Part shown: positions 40,667 through 52,566 of the stretch, piece by piece | Position numbering within the stretch: the first letter of the stretch is position 1 | Layout of the letters: each line of letters starts with the position of its first letter | Assembly (NCBI RefSeq): GCF_006440735.1 | Contig: NZ_VFUA01000010.1 | Location: forward strand, 1-64,000 | Direction of reading: 5' to 3' | Origin: Mesorhizobium sp. B2-7-1 | GTDB taxonomy: Bacteria > Pseudomonadota > Alphaproteobacteria > Rhizobiales > Rhizobiaceae | DNA: 64,000 nt | Made by a program: the position numbers and the translations under genes | Notes under the pieces: generated by a model | What the model was told of the DNA's origin: nothing | Database searches by the model: none | Seen by the model: only the letters and a program-made list of their open reading frames with translations

Positions 40667-41317
40667 TCAGGCCTTGTTTCTCTTGGCAAGGACCTCGTCT
40701 ACGATCGCCATCGCCGCCAGAAACGCGGCCTCTATAGCCATTTCGCTGGTATCAAGCAAGTGCGCGTCCGCCGCCGGCTTCAATGGCGAGTCCGCGCGGC
40801 CCATGTCGCGCTCGTCGCGGCGCTCGATATCGGCGAGGATGGTGGCGAAGTCGGCGCTGCCGCCCATGCTCTCAATCTCGGCCAGCCGGCGCCGCGCCCG
40901 CACCGCGGCACTTGCCGTCACATAGAGCTTGATGTCGGCATCCGGGCACACCACCGTGCCGATGTCGCGGCCGTCGAGCACCGCGCCCGGCGGCGCCGTG
41001 GCGAAGGCCCGCTGCTTCTCGACCAGGATGCGCCGCACCGTGGGGATGACCGCGACCTTGGAGGCCGCCTCGCCCACCGCATGCGCCGACAGCACGGTAC
41101 GATCGAGGTTCGAGAGGTTCACCTGCCGCGCCGCGGTTTCCGCGGCCGAGACATTGTCGAGTGGCAGGCCGAGCTCGAGCAGCTTGTGGGCCACCGCGCG
41201 GTAGGTAAGGCCGGTGTCGAGCAGGTTCAGCCGGTAGTGGTCGGAAAGCCGCCGGGCCAGCGTGCCCTTGCCGGCGCCGGCGGGGCCGTCGATGGCGATG
41301 GTGAAGCCGGTCGTCAT
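40667..41317 (-). CDS. cmk: Cytidylate kinase
   Basis: This is a 216-residue (d)CMP kinase. The P-loop is [16 protein letters not shown] at the N-terminus. CMP-binding marks are [12 protein letters not shown] and [23 protein letters not shown], and the lid includes [14 protein letters not shown]. The start at 41317 gives [12 protein letters not shown]. The reading frame is open upstream for another ~65 codons because the broken DUF6881 gene reads into it in frame. It belongs to the aroA-cmk-rpsA set. Confidence 0.97.
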   Translation of the reverse strand: MTTGFTIAIDGPAGAGKGTLARRLSDHYRLNLLDTGLTYRAVAHKLLELGLPLDNVSAAETAARQVNLSNLDRTVLSAHAVGEAASKVAVIPTVRRILVEKQRAFATAPPGAVLDGRDIGTVVCPDADIKLYVTASAAVRARRRLAEIESMGGSADFATILADIERRDERDMGRADSPLKPAADAHLLDTSEMAIEAAFLAAMAIVDEVLAKRNKA

Positions 41318-43024
<1,707 letters not shown>

Positions 43025-43177
43025 TCATGTTGCGGCGGTCTCGTATCACGGCGCGCTGCAATGGTCATCCCCTTGGCGCGGCCGTTCGAACGCGGGCTTT
43101 TACGACGCCGGCTTTTGGCTTTGACAGCGCCCGAAACTGCGGTTAAGGGGACCACTCTTTTGTTGACGAGGCCTGCT

Positions 43178-43576
43178 GTGGCAAAAACTGAACTTGGCAC
43201 CAAGCGTGTCGACCCCGAAACGGGTCGGAAATTCTACGATCTCAACAAGGACCCGATCGTCTCGCCCTATACGGGCAAGAGCTATCCGCGCTCCTATTTC
43301 GACGAAGGCAAGATTTCTGCCATCGAGGAAGAAGAGGAGGTCGCTGACAAGGAAGTGGACGGCGACGAGGAAGAAAGCGCCGAAGTCGTTTCGCTCGAGG
43401 AAGCCGATGACGAGGCCAAGGGCGGCGGTGACGATCTTCCCGATCTCGGCGACGATGAGGATGAAGATGTCGATCTCGGCGACGATGACGACGACACCTT
43501 CCTTGCCGACGAAGAAGAAGAGGACGACGACGTCTCCGACATGATCGGCGTCGGCGACGACGAGGACGAGGTTTGA
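43178..43576 (+). CDS. TIGR02300 family acidic protein
   Basis: This is a 132-residue protein with a GTG start (GAGG upstream). The first ~45 residues (AKTELGTKRVDPETGRKFYDLNKDPIVSPYTGKSYP) are the conserved TIGR02300 box; the remainder is a very acidic Asp/Glu tail (runs such as DDDDDTF and EEEEDDDVSD). The function is unknown; the family is restricted to alphaproteobacteria, and this gene usually lies next to aroA and a tRNA-Ala gene, as here. Confidence 0.9.
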   Translation: MAKTELGTKRVDPETGRKFYDLNKDPIVSPYTGKSYPRSYFDEGKISAIEEEEEVADKEVDGDEEESAEVVSLEEADDEAKGGGDDLPDLGDDEDEDVDLGDDDDDTFLADEEEEDDDVSDMIGVGDDEDEV

Positions 43577-43676
43577 TTTGATCGTTTGCCGGCCATTTTG
43601 GCCTGTGACGAAAAAGCGGCTTTTCAAGGCTTGATCTTGACCGAAGGCGGCGCTAGAAGCCGCCAGCACTAAACGA

Positions 43677-43699
43677 CGGCGCGGTTCCCAACCGCGCCG
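43677..43699 (+). other. Hairpin upstream of the tRNA gene
   Basis: A perfect 10-bp stem (CGGCGCGGTT with AACCGCGCCG) and a CCC loop, without a T-run. A smaller GGCGGC/GCCGCC stem lies at 43646-43664. They probably end the TIGR02300 transcript. Confidence 0.5.
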
Positions 43700-43740
43700 G
43701 ATCTCTTCGCCGGAAACGGCACCGGCTGACTGCCGGGAGT

Positions 43741-43816
<76 letters not shown>

Positions 43817-43926
43817 AACAGTCCTTCTAATCTAGTTGGTAGAACAAATTTTTTTGGGAATGGGCGCGGCCAACCCTCACCAAGACCCTAACTTGGACGG
43901 TTTCTGTCAGCGATGGGAGCCTCCGC

Positions 43927-43995
43927 GTGACCAAGCCAAACTCCGGTTCTCGCGATGACGTAAAGCGGGAGTTTGAAGGCGTTGTGGAGGAATGA
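43927..43995 (+). other. Very short open frame in the island's left arm
   Basis: GTG at 43927 opens 22 codons (TKPNSGSRDDVKREFEGVVEE) to TGA. The composition looks coding, and it might be the remnant of a deleted gene such as the lost integration gene, but there is no clear ribosome binding site. The rest of 43829-44096 holds no gene. Confidence 0.25.
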
Positions 43996-44081
43996 CCTAC
44001 GCCGTCTATTCGCCAGGATGGCGAAAGTCATCAAGCAGGGACATTGTCGCCGGTCATCCAACCGTCATGCTGTTGGCTTAA

Positions 44082-44103
44082 CATCCACAAATCTAGATGG
44101 ATG
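44082..44103. promoter_or_regulatory. Candidate ArsR operator before the first arsR
   Basis: Arms CATCCA (44082-44087) and TGGATG (44098-44103) flank CAAATCTAGA and overlap the start of arsR. The position suggests autoregulation. The arms are short, so this is tentative. Confidence 0.35.
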
Positions 44104-44441
44104 GATGCATGGACAAGGCTGCTGCTCTGCTCGTGCTGGCCGCGCTTGGCCAGGACACAAGGTTAGAGGCTTTCCGGCTGCTTGTGCGAGCGGGTTCAGA
44201 AGGCGTCCCAGCCGGCGAGATCGCATCCCAGCTCGGAACAGTGCAGAACACCATGTCAGCACATCTGAAGGTCCTCGACCGCGCGGGGCTGGTTCGCGCC
44301 GAACGCGACGGGCGGATCATCCGGTATCTCGTCGACATGAACGTCTTTCGCGATCTGCTGGCCTACCTGATGGAAGACTGCTGCGGGGGCGCACCAGAGC
44401 TTTGCCAGCCGGTCATCCAAGCGGCGACCTGCAAATGCTGA
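44097..44441 (+). CDS. arsR: ArsR/SmtB family arsenic-responsive repressor (first copy)
   Basis: This is a 114-residue winged-helix repressor. The recognition helix region is LGTVQNTMSAHLKVLDRAGLV. Candidate arsenite-binding cysteines are the CC pair at residues 95-96, Cys103 and the terminal CKC (112, 114). Without arsenite it should bind the operator and block aqpS-arsC. An alternative start is ATG 44109 (MDKAAALLVL), which is the usual domain start; neither has a good ribosome binding site. It is followed after 30 bases by aqpS. Confidence 0.9.
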   Translation: MDGCMDKAAALLVLAALGQDTRLEAFRLLVRAGSEGVPAGEIASQLGTVQNTMSAHLKVLDRAGLVRAERDGRIIRYLVDMNVFRDLLAYLMEDCCGGAPELCQPVIQAATCKC

Positions 44442-44471
44442 CCACCTCAATCTCACCGGAGCCCCGCCACA

Positions 44472-45161
44472 ATGTCCGCTGACCTGCCGCGACGGCTCGC
44501 TGCCGAAGCACTTGGAACTGCCATGCTGGTCGCGGCTGTGATCGGGTCCGGCATCATGGCTGATCGGCTGACCCATGATATGGCGCTCGCCTTGCTTTGC
44601 AACACCCTGCCGACCGGCGCGATACTCGTCGTATTGATCACCATACTCGGCCCGATTTCCGGTGCGCACTTCAACCCTGCGGTCACGCTCGTGTTCGGCT
44701 TGAAGCACCAGATCGGCCGCGACGTCGCTTTCACCTACGTGGCAGCCCAGCTTGCTGGAGGCATTCTCGGAACGCTGGTGGCTCATGCCATGTTCGACAT
44801 GCCGCTCTTCAGTCTCTCGACCACGATACGCTCGGGGTCTGGCCTGTGGATCGCCGAGGCCGTCGCGACCTTCGGGCTCGTCTTCACCATCCTTGCTGGT
44901 CTTCGCTTCCGCGCGGATGCCATCCCGTGGCTGGTTGGTCTCTACATCGTGGCCGCCTACTGGTTCACAGCCTCGACATCGTTCGCGAACCCAGCGGTGG
45001 CCGTGGCCCGTGCCCTCTCCAATACCTTCGCGGGCATCCGGCCGCTCGACGTCCCCGCCTTCGTCGCCGCTCAACTCGCTGGGGCACTGCTGGCAATGAC
45101 GCTCGCCAGCTGGCTACTTGCGGAACCCCAAGCCCTCACGAAAGTGGAGCCTGCCGAATGA
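44472..45161 (+). CDS. aqpS: Aquaglyceroporin AqpS-like arsenite channel
   Basis: This is a 229-residue MIP channel with six membrane helices and two NPA loops: HFNPAVTL (Asn68) and FANPAVAVAR (Asn173). The Arg that normally follows the second NPA in the selectivity filter is Val here, a feature I recall from Sinorhizobium AqpS. In that system arsenate reduced by ArsC leaves the cell as arsenite through AqpS, replacing an active pump. The same order arsR-aqpS-arsC is seen here. The stop overlaps the arsC start by 4 bases. Confidence 0.92.
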   Translation: MSADLPRRLAAEALGTAMLVAAVIGSGIMADRLTHDMALALLCNTLPTGAILVVLITILGPISGAHFNPAVTLVFGLKHQIGRDVAFTYVAAQLAGGILGTLVAHAMFDMPLFSLSTTIRSGSGLWIAEAVATFGLVFTILAGLRFRADAIPWLVGLYIVAAYWFTASTSFANPAVAVARALSNTFAGIRPLDVPAFVAAQLAGALLAMTLASWLLAEPQALTKVEPAE

Positions 45162-45580
45162 CCATCACGATCTATCACAACCCCCAATGCGGCACTTCGC
45201 GGAACACGCTCGCCATGATCAGGCAGAGCGGCGAAGAGCCCGAGATCATCGAATATCTCAAGACGCCCCCCTCGCGTGCCAAGCTGGTTGAGCTGATCGC
45301 AGCCATGGGTATCACTCCGCGTGCCCTGCTGCGGGAGAAGGGAACGCCCTTTGACGAGCTTGGGCTTGCCGACCCGAAGTGGTCGGACGATGATCTGATC
45401 GACGCCATGCTCAAGCATCCGATCCTGATCAACCGTCCAATCGTGGTGACGCCGTTGGGTGCGGTCTTAGCGCGACCATCCGAGGCGGTGCTGCCGATCC
45501 TGCCCAATCCCGACATCGGCCCGTCCACCAAGGAGGACGGCGAGGTGGTGATCGACGAGAGCGGCAAACGGGTCGTCTGA
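45158..45580 (+). CDS. arsC: Arsenate reductase, glutaredoxin-coupled
   Basis: This is a 140-residue ArsC. The catalytic Cys11 is in YHNPQCGTSRNTLAMI, and the later Arg-containing RPIVVTPLGAVLARP segment supplies the arsenate-binding arginines. It reduces arsenate to arsenite using glutathione and glutaredoxin. It is translationally coupled to aqpS (ATGA). A perfect palindrome immediately follows its stop and starts the next regulatory region. Confidence 0.96.
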   Translation: MTITIYHNPQCGTSRNTLAMIRQSGEEPEIIEYLKTPPSRAKLVELIAAMGITPRALLREKGTPFDELGLADPKWSDDDLIDAMLKHPILINRPIVVTPLGAVLARPSEAVLPILPNPDIGPSTKEDGEVVIDESGKRVV

Positions 45581-45581
45581 T

Positions 45582-45607
45582 CCTATTTCGATCATTGTCG
45601 AAATAGG
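45582..45607. promoter_or_regulatory. Palindromic operator before the second arsR
   Basis: Perfect 10-bp arms CCTATTTCGA and TCGAAATAGG flank a 6-base centre. A TTGACC box at 45610 follows at once, and a further half-site (CTATTTC) lies just before the arsR ATG at 45645. This layout suits an ArsR repressor site overlapping its own promoter. It could also act as the end hairpin of the arsC message. Confidence 0.7.
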
Positions 45608-45644
45608 TGTTGACCTGCGTTGGCGGCGGGTGCAGTCTATTTCC

Positions 45645-45965
45645 ATGAAACTCGAACAAGCCGCCAAACAGCTCGAAGCCATCGGCAACCCGACACGGCT
45701 CAAGCTCTATCGCACACTGGTCAGAGCCGGCGAAGCAGGCCGGCCGGTGGGGTACTTGCAGGACACCCTTGGCATCGCGGCCTCGACGCTGTCCCATCAC
45801 CTGCATCGCCTCATTCTGAGCGGCCTCGTGACGCAGGAGCGGCAGGCGACGACCCTGATCTGTCGGGCCAACTATCCCATCATGCGCGACTTGATCGGCT
45901 TCCTGGCTGACGAGTGCTGTGCAGACGCCGCTTGCAGCGCGACGGAGAGCGACGCGGCGGCATAG
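45645..45965 (+). CDS. arsR: ArsR/SmtB family repressor (second copy)
   Basis: This is a 106-residue winged-helix repressor distinct from the first copy. It opens with KLEQAAKQLEAIGNPTRLKLYRTLVRAGE; the recognition region is TLGIAASTLSHHLHRLILSGLV. Likely metal ligands are the CC pair at residues 91-92 and Cys97. It has its own promoter and a near-ideal operator at 45582. The downstream flavoprotein and MFS genes are close and on the same strand, so it probably controls them. Confidence 0.92.
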   Translation: MKLEQAAKQLEAIGNPTRLKLYRTLVRAGEAGRPVGYLQDTLGIAASTLSHHLHRLILSGLVTQERQATTLICRANYPIMRDLIGFLADECCADAACSATESDAAA

Positions 45966-46012
45966 TCTCTTTTTTTGCATCGTATTTCTATGATCCCGGA
46001 AGGATGGAAAAA

Positions 46013-47407
46013 ATGTCAATGAATGACCATGACGCCCTCCCTGTCGCCGTCATCGGAGCTGGCCCGGTCGGCCTGGCGGCTGCCGTCCAGCTTATTCGAA
46101 GGGGGCTCCCGGTGAAGGTCTATGAGGCCGGCGCCGTTATCGCCACCAATCTCAAGGACTGGGGTCATGTTCGCGTGTTCACGCCTTGGCGCTACTGCGT
46201 TGATCAGGCAGCCCGAAAGCGTCTTGAGGAGAGCGGCTGGACGATGCCCGAGCCCGAGGCTTTCCCCACCGCTGATGAACTGATCGCCCGCTACCTTGAG
46301 CCGCTCGCAAAGCTCCCTGAACTCTCCTCATCCATCGAAACCAGCGCGCGCGTGGTTGGTGTTTCCCGTTGGGGCGCAGACAAGGTTCTGAGCAAAGATC
46401 GAAGGGCGCGACCGTTCATGCTGGTGGTCGAAACCGGGGAAGGCGTCAGACGCGACAGGGCGCGGGCCGTCATCGACGCCTCAGGCACGTGGCAGACGCC
46501 AAATCCACTTGGGGCCGGTGGTATCCCAGCGGAAGGCGAAGCGGAGTGCGCAGACAAGATCGCCTATGGCATTCCCGACATTCTCGGCCGTGATCGAACC
46601 GTCTATGCCGGCCGCGCCACGCTTGTTGTCGGCTCGGGCCATTCGGCCGCCAATGCCCTGCTCGATCTCGATAGGCTGGCTGCCCTTGAGCCTGGAACCG
46701 CTTTCGTCTGGGCGACACGCGGGACCGATCTGGTTCGCATCTACAGCGGTGGAGACTTGGATCAACTGCCGGCGCGCGGCGAGCTTGGTTCCGACGTTCG
46801 CGAACTGGCGGAGAGCGGGCGCACAAAGCTCGTTACTGGCTTCGCGACACTGGTCATCCGAAGCGCAAACGGCCGCCTGGCAGTCGAAGGCCAAACGAAG
46901 GACGGCCTACAAACGCTCGGGCCTTTCGACCGCATCATCGCAGCGACGGGCCAGCGGCCCGATCTGTCCCTCACCCGTGAGCTCAGGCTTGACCTCGATC
47001 CGTGGCTTGAGGGGGTCAAGGCGCTGGGGCCTCTGATCGACCCCAACGAACACTCCTGCGGCGACGTGCCCCCGCACGGCCATCGCGAACTCGGCCATCC
47101 CGAGCCCGACTTCTACACTGTCGGCGTTAAGAGCTACGGCCGTGCTCCAACCTTCTTGCTGCTGACCGGGTATGAACAGGTGCGGTCCGTCGCGGCGGCC
47201 CTCGCTGGTGACATGGCGGCTGCGGATGCGGTGCAACTGGTGCTACCCGAAACAGGCGTCTGTACGGTTCCCCAATCGACCATACGCGCGACCGCTGGCG
47301 GATGCTGTGGTGGCCCCGCTCCTTCCAAGACTGACGCCTGTTGTGTCGCCGATGCTGAAGCGAAGGCCGCTGGCAAGGGTGGCTGCGGGTGCGGGGTAGC
47401 AGCCTAA
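46013..47407 (+). CDS. FAD/NAD(P)-binding flavoprotein, ArsO-like, with Cys-rich tail
   Basis: This is a 464-residue two-dinucleotide-fold flavoprotein. The FAD loop is VAVIGAGPVGLAAAVQL, and the second loop is TLVVGSGHSAANALLDL. It resembles the ArsO group of putative flavin monooxygenases found in ars operons, as far as I recall. The last ~50 residues form a Cys-rich tail (GGCCGG, DACCVAD, GGCGCG) that could bind trivalent arsenic. The start at 46013 is set by GGAAGG about 9 bases upstream. Oxidation or handling of organic or inorganic arsenic is plausible but the reaction is unproven. Confidence 0.8.
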   Translation: MSMNDHDALPVAVIGAGPVGLAAAVQLIRRGLPVKVYEAGAVIATNLKDWGHVRVFTPWRYCVDQAARKRLEESGWTMPEPEAFPTADELIARYLEPLAKLPELSSSIETSARVVGVSRWGADKVLSKDRRARPFMLVVETGEGVRRDRARAVIDASGTWQTPNPLGAGGIPAEGEAECADKIAYGIPDILGRDRTVYAGRATLVVGSGHSAANALLDLDRLAALEPGTAFVWATRGTDLVRIYSGGDLDQLPARGELGSDVRELAESGRTKLVTGFATLVIRSANGRLAVEGQTKDGLQTLGPFDRIIAATGQRPDLSLTRELRLDLDPWLEGVKALGPLIDPNEHSCGDVPPHGHRELGHPEPDFYTVGVKSYGRAPTFLLLTGYEQVRSVAAALAGDMAAADAVQLVLPETGVCTVPQSTIRATAGGCCGGPAPSKTDACCVADAEAKAAGKGGCGCGVAA

Positions 47408-47422
47408 TCGCATCACGCCCCG

Positions 47423-48646
47423 ATGGAACGCAGCCGCCGAACGATCATCACCGTCCTCGGACTGACCCAGATCATGGCCTGGGGGTCGACCTATTATCTG
47501 CCGGCGGTCATTGCACCGAGGGTCGCCGCCGACACCGGCTGGCCACTGCCTTGGGTCGTCGGTGGATTGTCGCTCGGCCTGCTCGTCGCCGGGCTGATTT
47601 CACCTCGCGTCGGCTCATCCATTGAGCGCCACGGCGGCCGGAATGTCCTTGCGTTCAGCGCCGGCTGCATCGGCGTCGGCCAGATAGGGCTCGCTGCCTC
47701 GCCGAACCTCTTCGCCTACATCGCTGCTTGGCTCGTTGTTGGACTTGGGATGGGGGCAGGCTTGTACGATGCCGCCTTCGCGACCCTCGGCCGGCTCTAC
47801 GGGCATAGCGCGCGCTCGGCTATCACACCCCTTTCGTTGTTCGGCGGCTTCGCCAGCACGATCTGTTGGCCGATCTCGGCCTTCCTGATGGGTGAGACGG
47901 GCTGGCGCGGCACATGCCTCGTCTATGCTTCGGTCCAGTTGTTGTTCGCCCTGCCCCTCTATCTCGGAATGTTGCCGCGTGGGGTGCCGCTGCCCGGCGT
48001 CCCAGACCGACCGGGGAAGGCGCAGGTTGGCACTCCCGTTCAGCCGGCCTCAGTTCCGATCATGGTCGTCCTGGCTGCCACGCTGACCTTGGCGGCGGTC
48101 ATTTCGTCGACGGTGTCAGTTCATCTACTCACCATCTTGCAGGCCAGCGGCATGGCGCTCGCCGCCGCCGTTGGGCTGGGGGCACTGGTCGGCCCGGCTC
48201 AGGTGTCGGCGCGTGCCGTCGAGATGGTCATCGCCCGCTACCATCATCCAATCTGGACCAAGTTCGCGTCGGTGAGCTTCGTGGCCATCGGCATTGGTGC
48301 GCTCTGGGTCGGGGTTGCGATGGTGCCTGTGGCGCTGGCGTTCTACGGTGCCGGCATCGGTCTCGAAACGATAGCGCGAGGCACGCTGCCGCTCGCCCTG
48401 TTTGGCGCTACGGGATACGCGAGGATGATGGGACGTCTCGCCATGCCCAGCTTGATTGCTCAGGCAGCAGCGCCGTCGGTCGGGGCGTTGTTGTTGGAGC
48501 ATGTCGGCGCTCACGGCACGCTTGCTGCTCTGGTTGGCTTGGCGCTGCTGAATGTCGGGCTGGCGTGTGCATTGGGCTGGCTAATCTTTCGGCATCGAGC
48601 CGCCATGCTGGTTCAGGTGCATGGCGGGAGTTCGACCGGGACCTAG
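47423..48646 (+). CDS. MFS efflux transporter, probable arsenite/organoarsenical exporter (ArsK-like)
   Basis: This is a 407-residue major facilitator with about 12 membrane segments. The opening is RTIITVLGLTQIMAWGSTYYLPAV, the loop 2-3 motif is GSSIERHGGRNVLAF and GWRGTCLVYA marks the middle. It lies 15 bases after the flavoprotein gene. In Agrobacterium an MFS protein named ArsK exports trivalent arsenicals and antimonite, and this resembles that group by context and general sequence; the match was not computed. It is the last gene of the island. Confidence 0.8.
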   Translation: MERSRRTIITVLGLTQIMAWGSTYYLPAVIAPRVAADTGWPLPWVVGGLSLGLLVAGLISPRVGSSIERHGGRNVLAFSAGCIGVGQIGLAASPNLFAYIAAWLVVGLGMGAGLYDAAFATLGRLYGHSARSAITPLSLFGGFASTICWPISAFLMGETGWRGTCLVYASVQLLFALPLYLGMLPRGVPLPGVPDRPGKAQVGTPVQPASVPIMVVLAATLTLAAVISSTVSVHLLTILQASGMALAAAVGLGALVGPAQVSARAVEMVIARYHHPIWTKFASVSFVAIGIGALWVGVAMVPVALAFYGAGIGLETIARGTLPLALFGATGYARMMGRLAMPSLIAQAAAPSVGALLLEHVGAHGTLAALVGLALLNVGLACALGWLIFRHRAAMLVQVHGGSSTGT

Positions 48647-48719
48647 CCAGAAAGTCCTAAGAGCGGGAGCGTGTTCAAGCTCACCATAGATAACTCTCCG
48701 GATTTGATTTTTTTGCGGA

Positions 48720-48745
48720 GATTGGCTCCACCAAACAGTCCTTCT
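48720..48745 (+). repeat. Attachment-site direct repeat, right copy (attR)
   Basis: 26 bases identical to 43803-43828, including the tRNA acceptor 3' strand and ACCA. No tRNA body lies to its left, so it is the partial copy left by site-specific insertion. Confidence 0.9.
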
Positions 48746-48897
48746 CCGACCACGAGTTTTCCGGCGGCCGAAAATAGTCCGCTGCCCTTTACAAGCCTGG
48801 ACCATCGTTTCGCGAAACGCCTGAACGACGCGCGGGAGATTCGCGATTCTTCGTCAGCAATCGAAGCGATCATCTCGCAGCTGTGATGGAATCCCCG

Positions 48898-48926
48898 TTG
48901 ACAACGAACATCGCTTTGTGAAACGG
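48898..48926 (+). promoter_or_regulatory. Probable promoter of the LacI-controlled ABC operon
   Basis: A perfect TTGACA (48898-48903) is followed 17 bases later by a weak AAACGG. The palindromic operator begins at the -10 end, so a bound repressor would block initiation. Confidence 0.5.
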
Positions 48927-48955
48927 TGAGAACGTTCTCAGAGAACGTTCTCACC
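48925..48955. promoter_or_regulatory. Double LacI-type operator upstream of the ABC operon
   Basis: 31 bases form a perfect palindrome around a central A: the core GAGAACGTTCTC occurs twice with centres 13 bp apart, each half also palindromic. It shares this core with the site at 52567. The LacI-family gene at 55236 is the obvious regulator. Confidence 0.85.
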
Positions 48956-48983
48956 GCAGCTGCGACCTTACCTGGGAGGAGGT

Positions 48984-50515
<1,532 letters not shown>

Positions 50516-50519
<4 letters not shown>

Positions 50520-51508
50520 GCGCGATAGCGGCAAATACGGCACCCCGCCGCTCGCCCTTCTGGCGCGCCGTCATCAGCGGCACCGGCATCGTCGCGCTGA
50601 TCTATGTGCTGCTCTACGCGCTCTATGCGTTCTGGCAGCCCGATGCGCTCTCGGTCTACACATTCACCGACCTCGTCAACAATTCGACGCCGCTGGCGCT
50701 CGCGGCGGCGGGCGAGACGCTGGTCGTCATCAGCCGCGGCTTCGACCTGTCCGTCGCGGGCGTCGTCTCGCTCACCAACGTGCTGATGGCCGTCTATCCG
50801 CTCGACGGTCCGGGCGGGGCGCTGGTCAGCCTTTTGATGTGCTGCGCCATTGGCGCCTTCGTCGGCATGATCAACGGCATCCTGGTCGCCAGGCTCGGAC
50901 TTCAGACCATCGCCGCGACGCTCGGCACCATGATCGTCTGCCAGGGACTGGCGCTGGTCATTCTCGACGCGCCCGGCGGCACGGTCGCCGACTTCGTCAC
51001 CTACACCTTGACCGATACGCTCTTCGGCGTCGTTCCGATCGCCGGCCTGTTCCTGGTCGCCGCCGTCGTGCTGTGGCTGGCCTTCCGGCGAACCAACACC
51101 GGTATCGGCCTCTATGCGATCGGCGCCGACGAGCAGTCGGCCCGTTTCTCCGGCGTCGCCGTCTCCGGCGTTCGCATCACCGCCTTCGTCGGCGCCGGCA
51201 TCCTCTACGGCGTCGCCGGCTTCATGCTGAGCGCCCAGACCGCCACCGGCAATCCGACGGCGGGCACGCCGTTCCTGATGCTCACCTTCGCCGCCGTGGC
51301 GCTCGGCGGCACGCCGCTCAGCGGCGGCCGCGGCAGCCTCGTCGGCTCCATCCTCGGCGCCGGCACGCTCATGCTTCTGCAGAAGGTGCTGTTCTCGGGC
51401 GGCGTGTCGTCTTTCTACACCGGCATCTTCCAGGGCTTCGTGCTGGTGCTTGCGATCGTCTTCGGCAACACGGTGGCGCGCCTGCTCAAGAAGGACGAAG
51501 CCCGGTGA
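50516..51508 (+). CDS. CUT2 ABC transporter permease 1 (RbsC family)
   Basis: This is a 330-residue membrane protein with 8-10 hydrophobic segments. Family marks are AAGETLVVISRGFDLSVAGVV, NGILVARLGLQTIAATLGTM and GTPLSGGRGSLVGSILGA. Together with the second permease it forms a heterodimeric channel. It overlaps its neighbours by 4 bases on both sides, so all are translated as one unit. Confidence 0.94.
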
Positions 51509-52533
51509 ACGCGCACAAGGACATAGCGATGCCTTTCGACGCCTCCTCCGACCAGCGCGGCAGGCAGAAGCTCGACCGGGAAACGGTGAACACGCTTGTC
51601 GTGTTCGGCCTGAGCATCGTGCTCGTGGTGTGCTCGCGGTTCATCAGCCCGGCGCTCGGCTCCTGGAGCCAGGTGCTCACGGTGCTGATCCTCGCCTCGT
51701 TCCTGATCATCCTGTCCTTCGGCCAGGGGCTGGTCATCCTCATCGGCGGACTGGATCTCTCCATCCCCGCCCTGATCACGCTCGGCGGCGTGCTGACCAC
51801 GACCTGGATCGGCACGGGCGACGCCGGCATCTGGTACGTGCTGCCCGCCATCCTGGTCATCTGCGCCATGGTCGGCGCGGTCAGCGGCATCGGTATCGTC
51901 TGGCTCAAGGTGCCGCCCTTCATCATGACGATGGCGACGTCGATCGTCGTCGCCTCGGTGGCGCTCGGCTATACCAGCGGCACGCCGCGCGGCGGCTCGC
52001 CATCGGGCCTCCTGTGGCTGATGAAGGCGTGGTTCCTCGGCGTGCCGGTGGTCATCTACTTCACCCTCGCCTTCATCGTGCTCGGCTGGCTGTTGCAGAA
52101 CTTCACCGCGCTCGGCCGCCGGCTGCGCGCGCTCGGCACCAACAGGAACGCCGCGCTCATCGCCGGCGTCAGCGTCAACCGGCTCGAGCTCGTTCCCTAT
52201 GCCATCAGCGCCGCCTGCGCCGGCTTCGTCGGCATGATGCTGGTCGGCTACTCGAACGGCGCGACGCTCAGGATGGGCGACAGCTACATGCTGCCCTCGA
52301 TCGCCGCCGTCGTCATCGGCGGCTCCTCGATCCTCGGCGGCAGCGGAACCTTCATCGGGACGGTCGGCGGCGCGATCCTTCTCACGACGCTCGGCACGAT
52401 GATCTCGGCCATCGGGCTGAGTGAAGGATGGCGCACCATCATCGAGGGCGCGATCATCGTCGGGGCGCTGCTGCTGCTGCGGGGCGAGTTCCTGACCCAC
52501 ATCGGAAATCGGATGCTGACGCGAAGGAAATGA
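51505..52533 (+). CDS. CUT2 ABC transporter permease 2 (RbsC family)
   Basis: This is a 342-residue partner permease with a GTG start inside the upstream stop (GTGA); an in-frame ATG at 51529 is also possible. Conserved parts are LSFGQGLVILIGGLDLSIPALITLGGV, ALGTNRNAALIAGVSV and VIGGSSILGGSGTFIGT. A gap of 98 bases containing an operator follows before the binding-protein gene. Confidence 0.94.
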   Translation: MNAHKDIAMPFDASSDQRGRQKLDRETVNTLVVFGLSIVLVVCSRFISPALGSWSQVLTVLILASFLIILSFGQGLVILIGGLDLSIPALITLGGVLTTTWIGTGDAGIWYVLPAILVICAMVGAVSGIGIVWLKVPPFIMTMATSIVVASVALGYTSGTPRGGSPSGLLWLMKAWFLGVPVVIYFTLAFIVLGWLLQNFTALGRRLRALGTNRNAALIAGVSVNRLELVPYAISAACAGFVGMMLVGYSNGATLRMGDSYMLPSIAAVVIGGSSILGGSGTFIGTVGGAILLTTLGTMISAIGLSEGWRTIIEGAIIVGALLLLRGEFLTHIGNRMLTRRK

Positions 52534-52566
52534 CCATGCGCCCGCATGCCAATGCTTTTTGTCCAA

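Larger units (their letters stand above)
48647..48983. other. Right end of island and upstream region of the ABC operon
   Basis: These 337 bases hold the island's right end, the attR repeat (48720-48745), then 150 bases with no recognisable gene, a TTGACA box at 48898 and the palindromic operator at 48925, followed by the ribosome binding site GGAGGAGG before ATG 48984. Confidence 0.6.
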
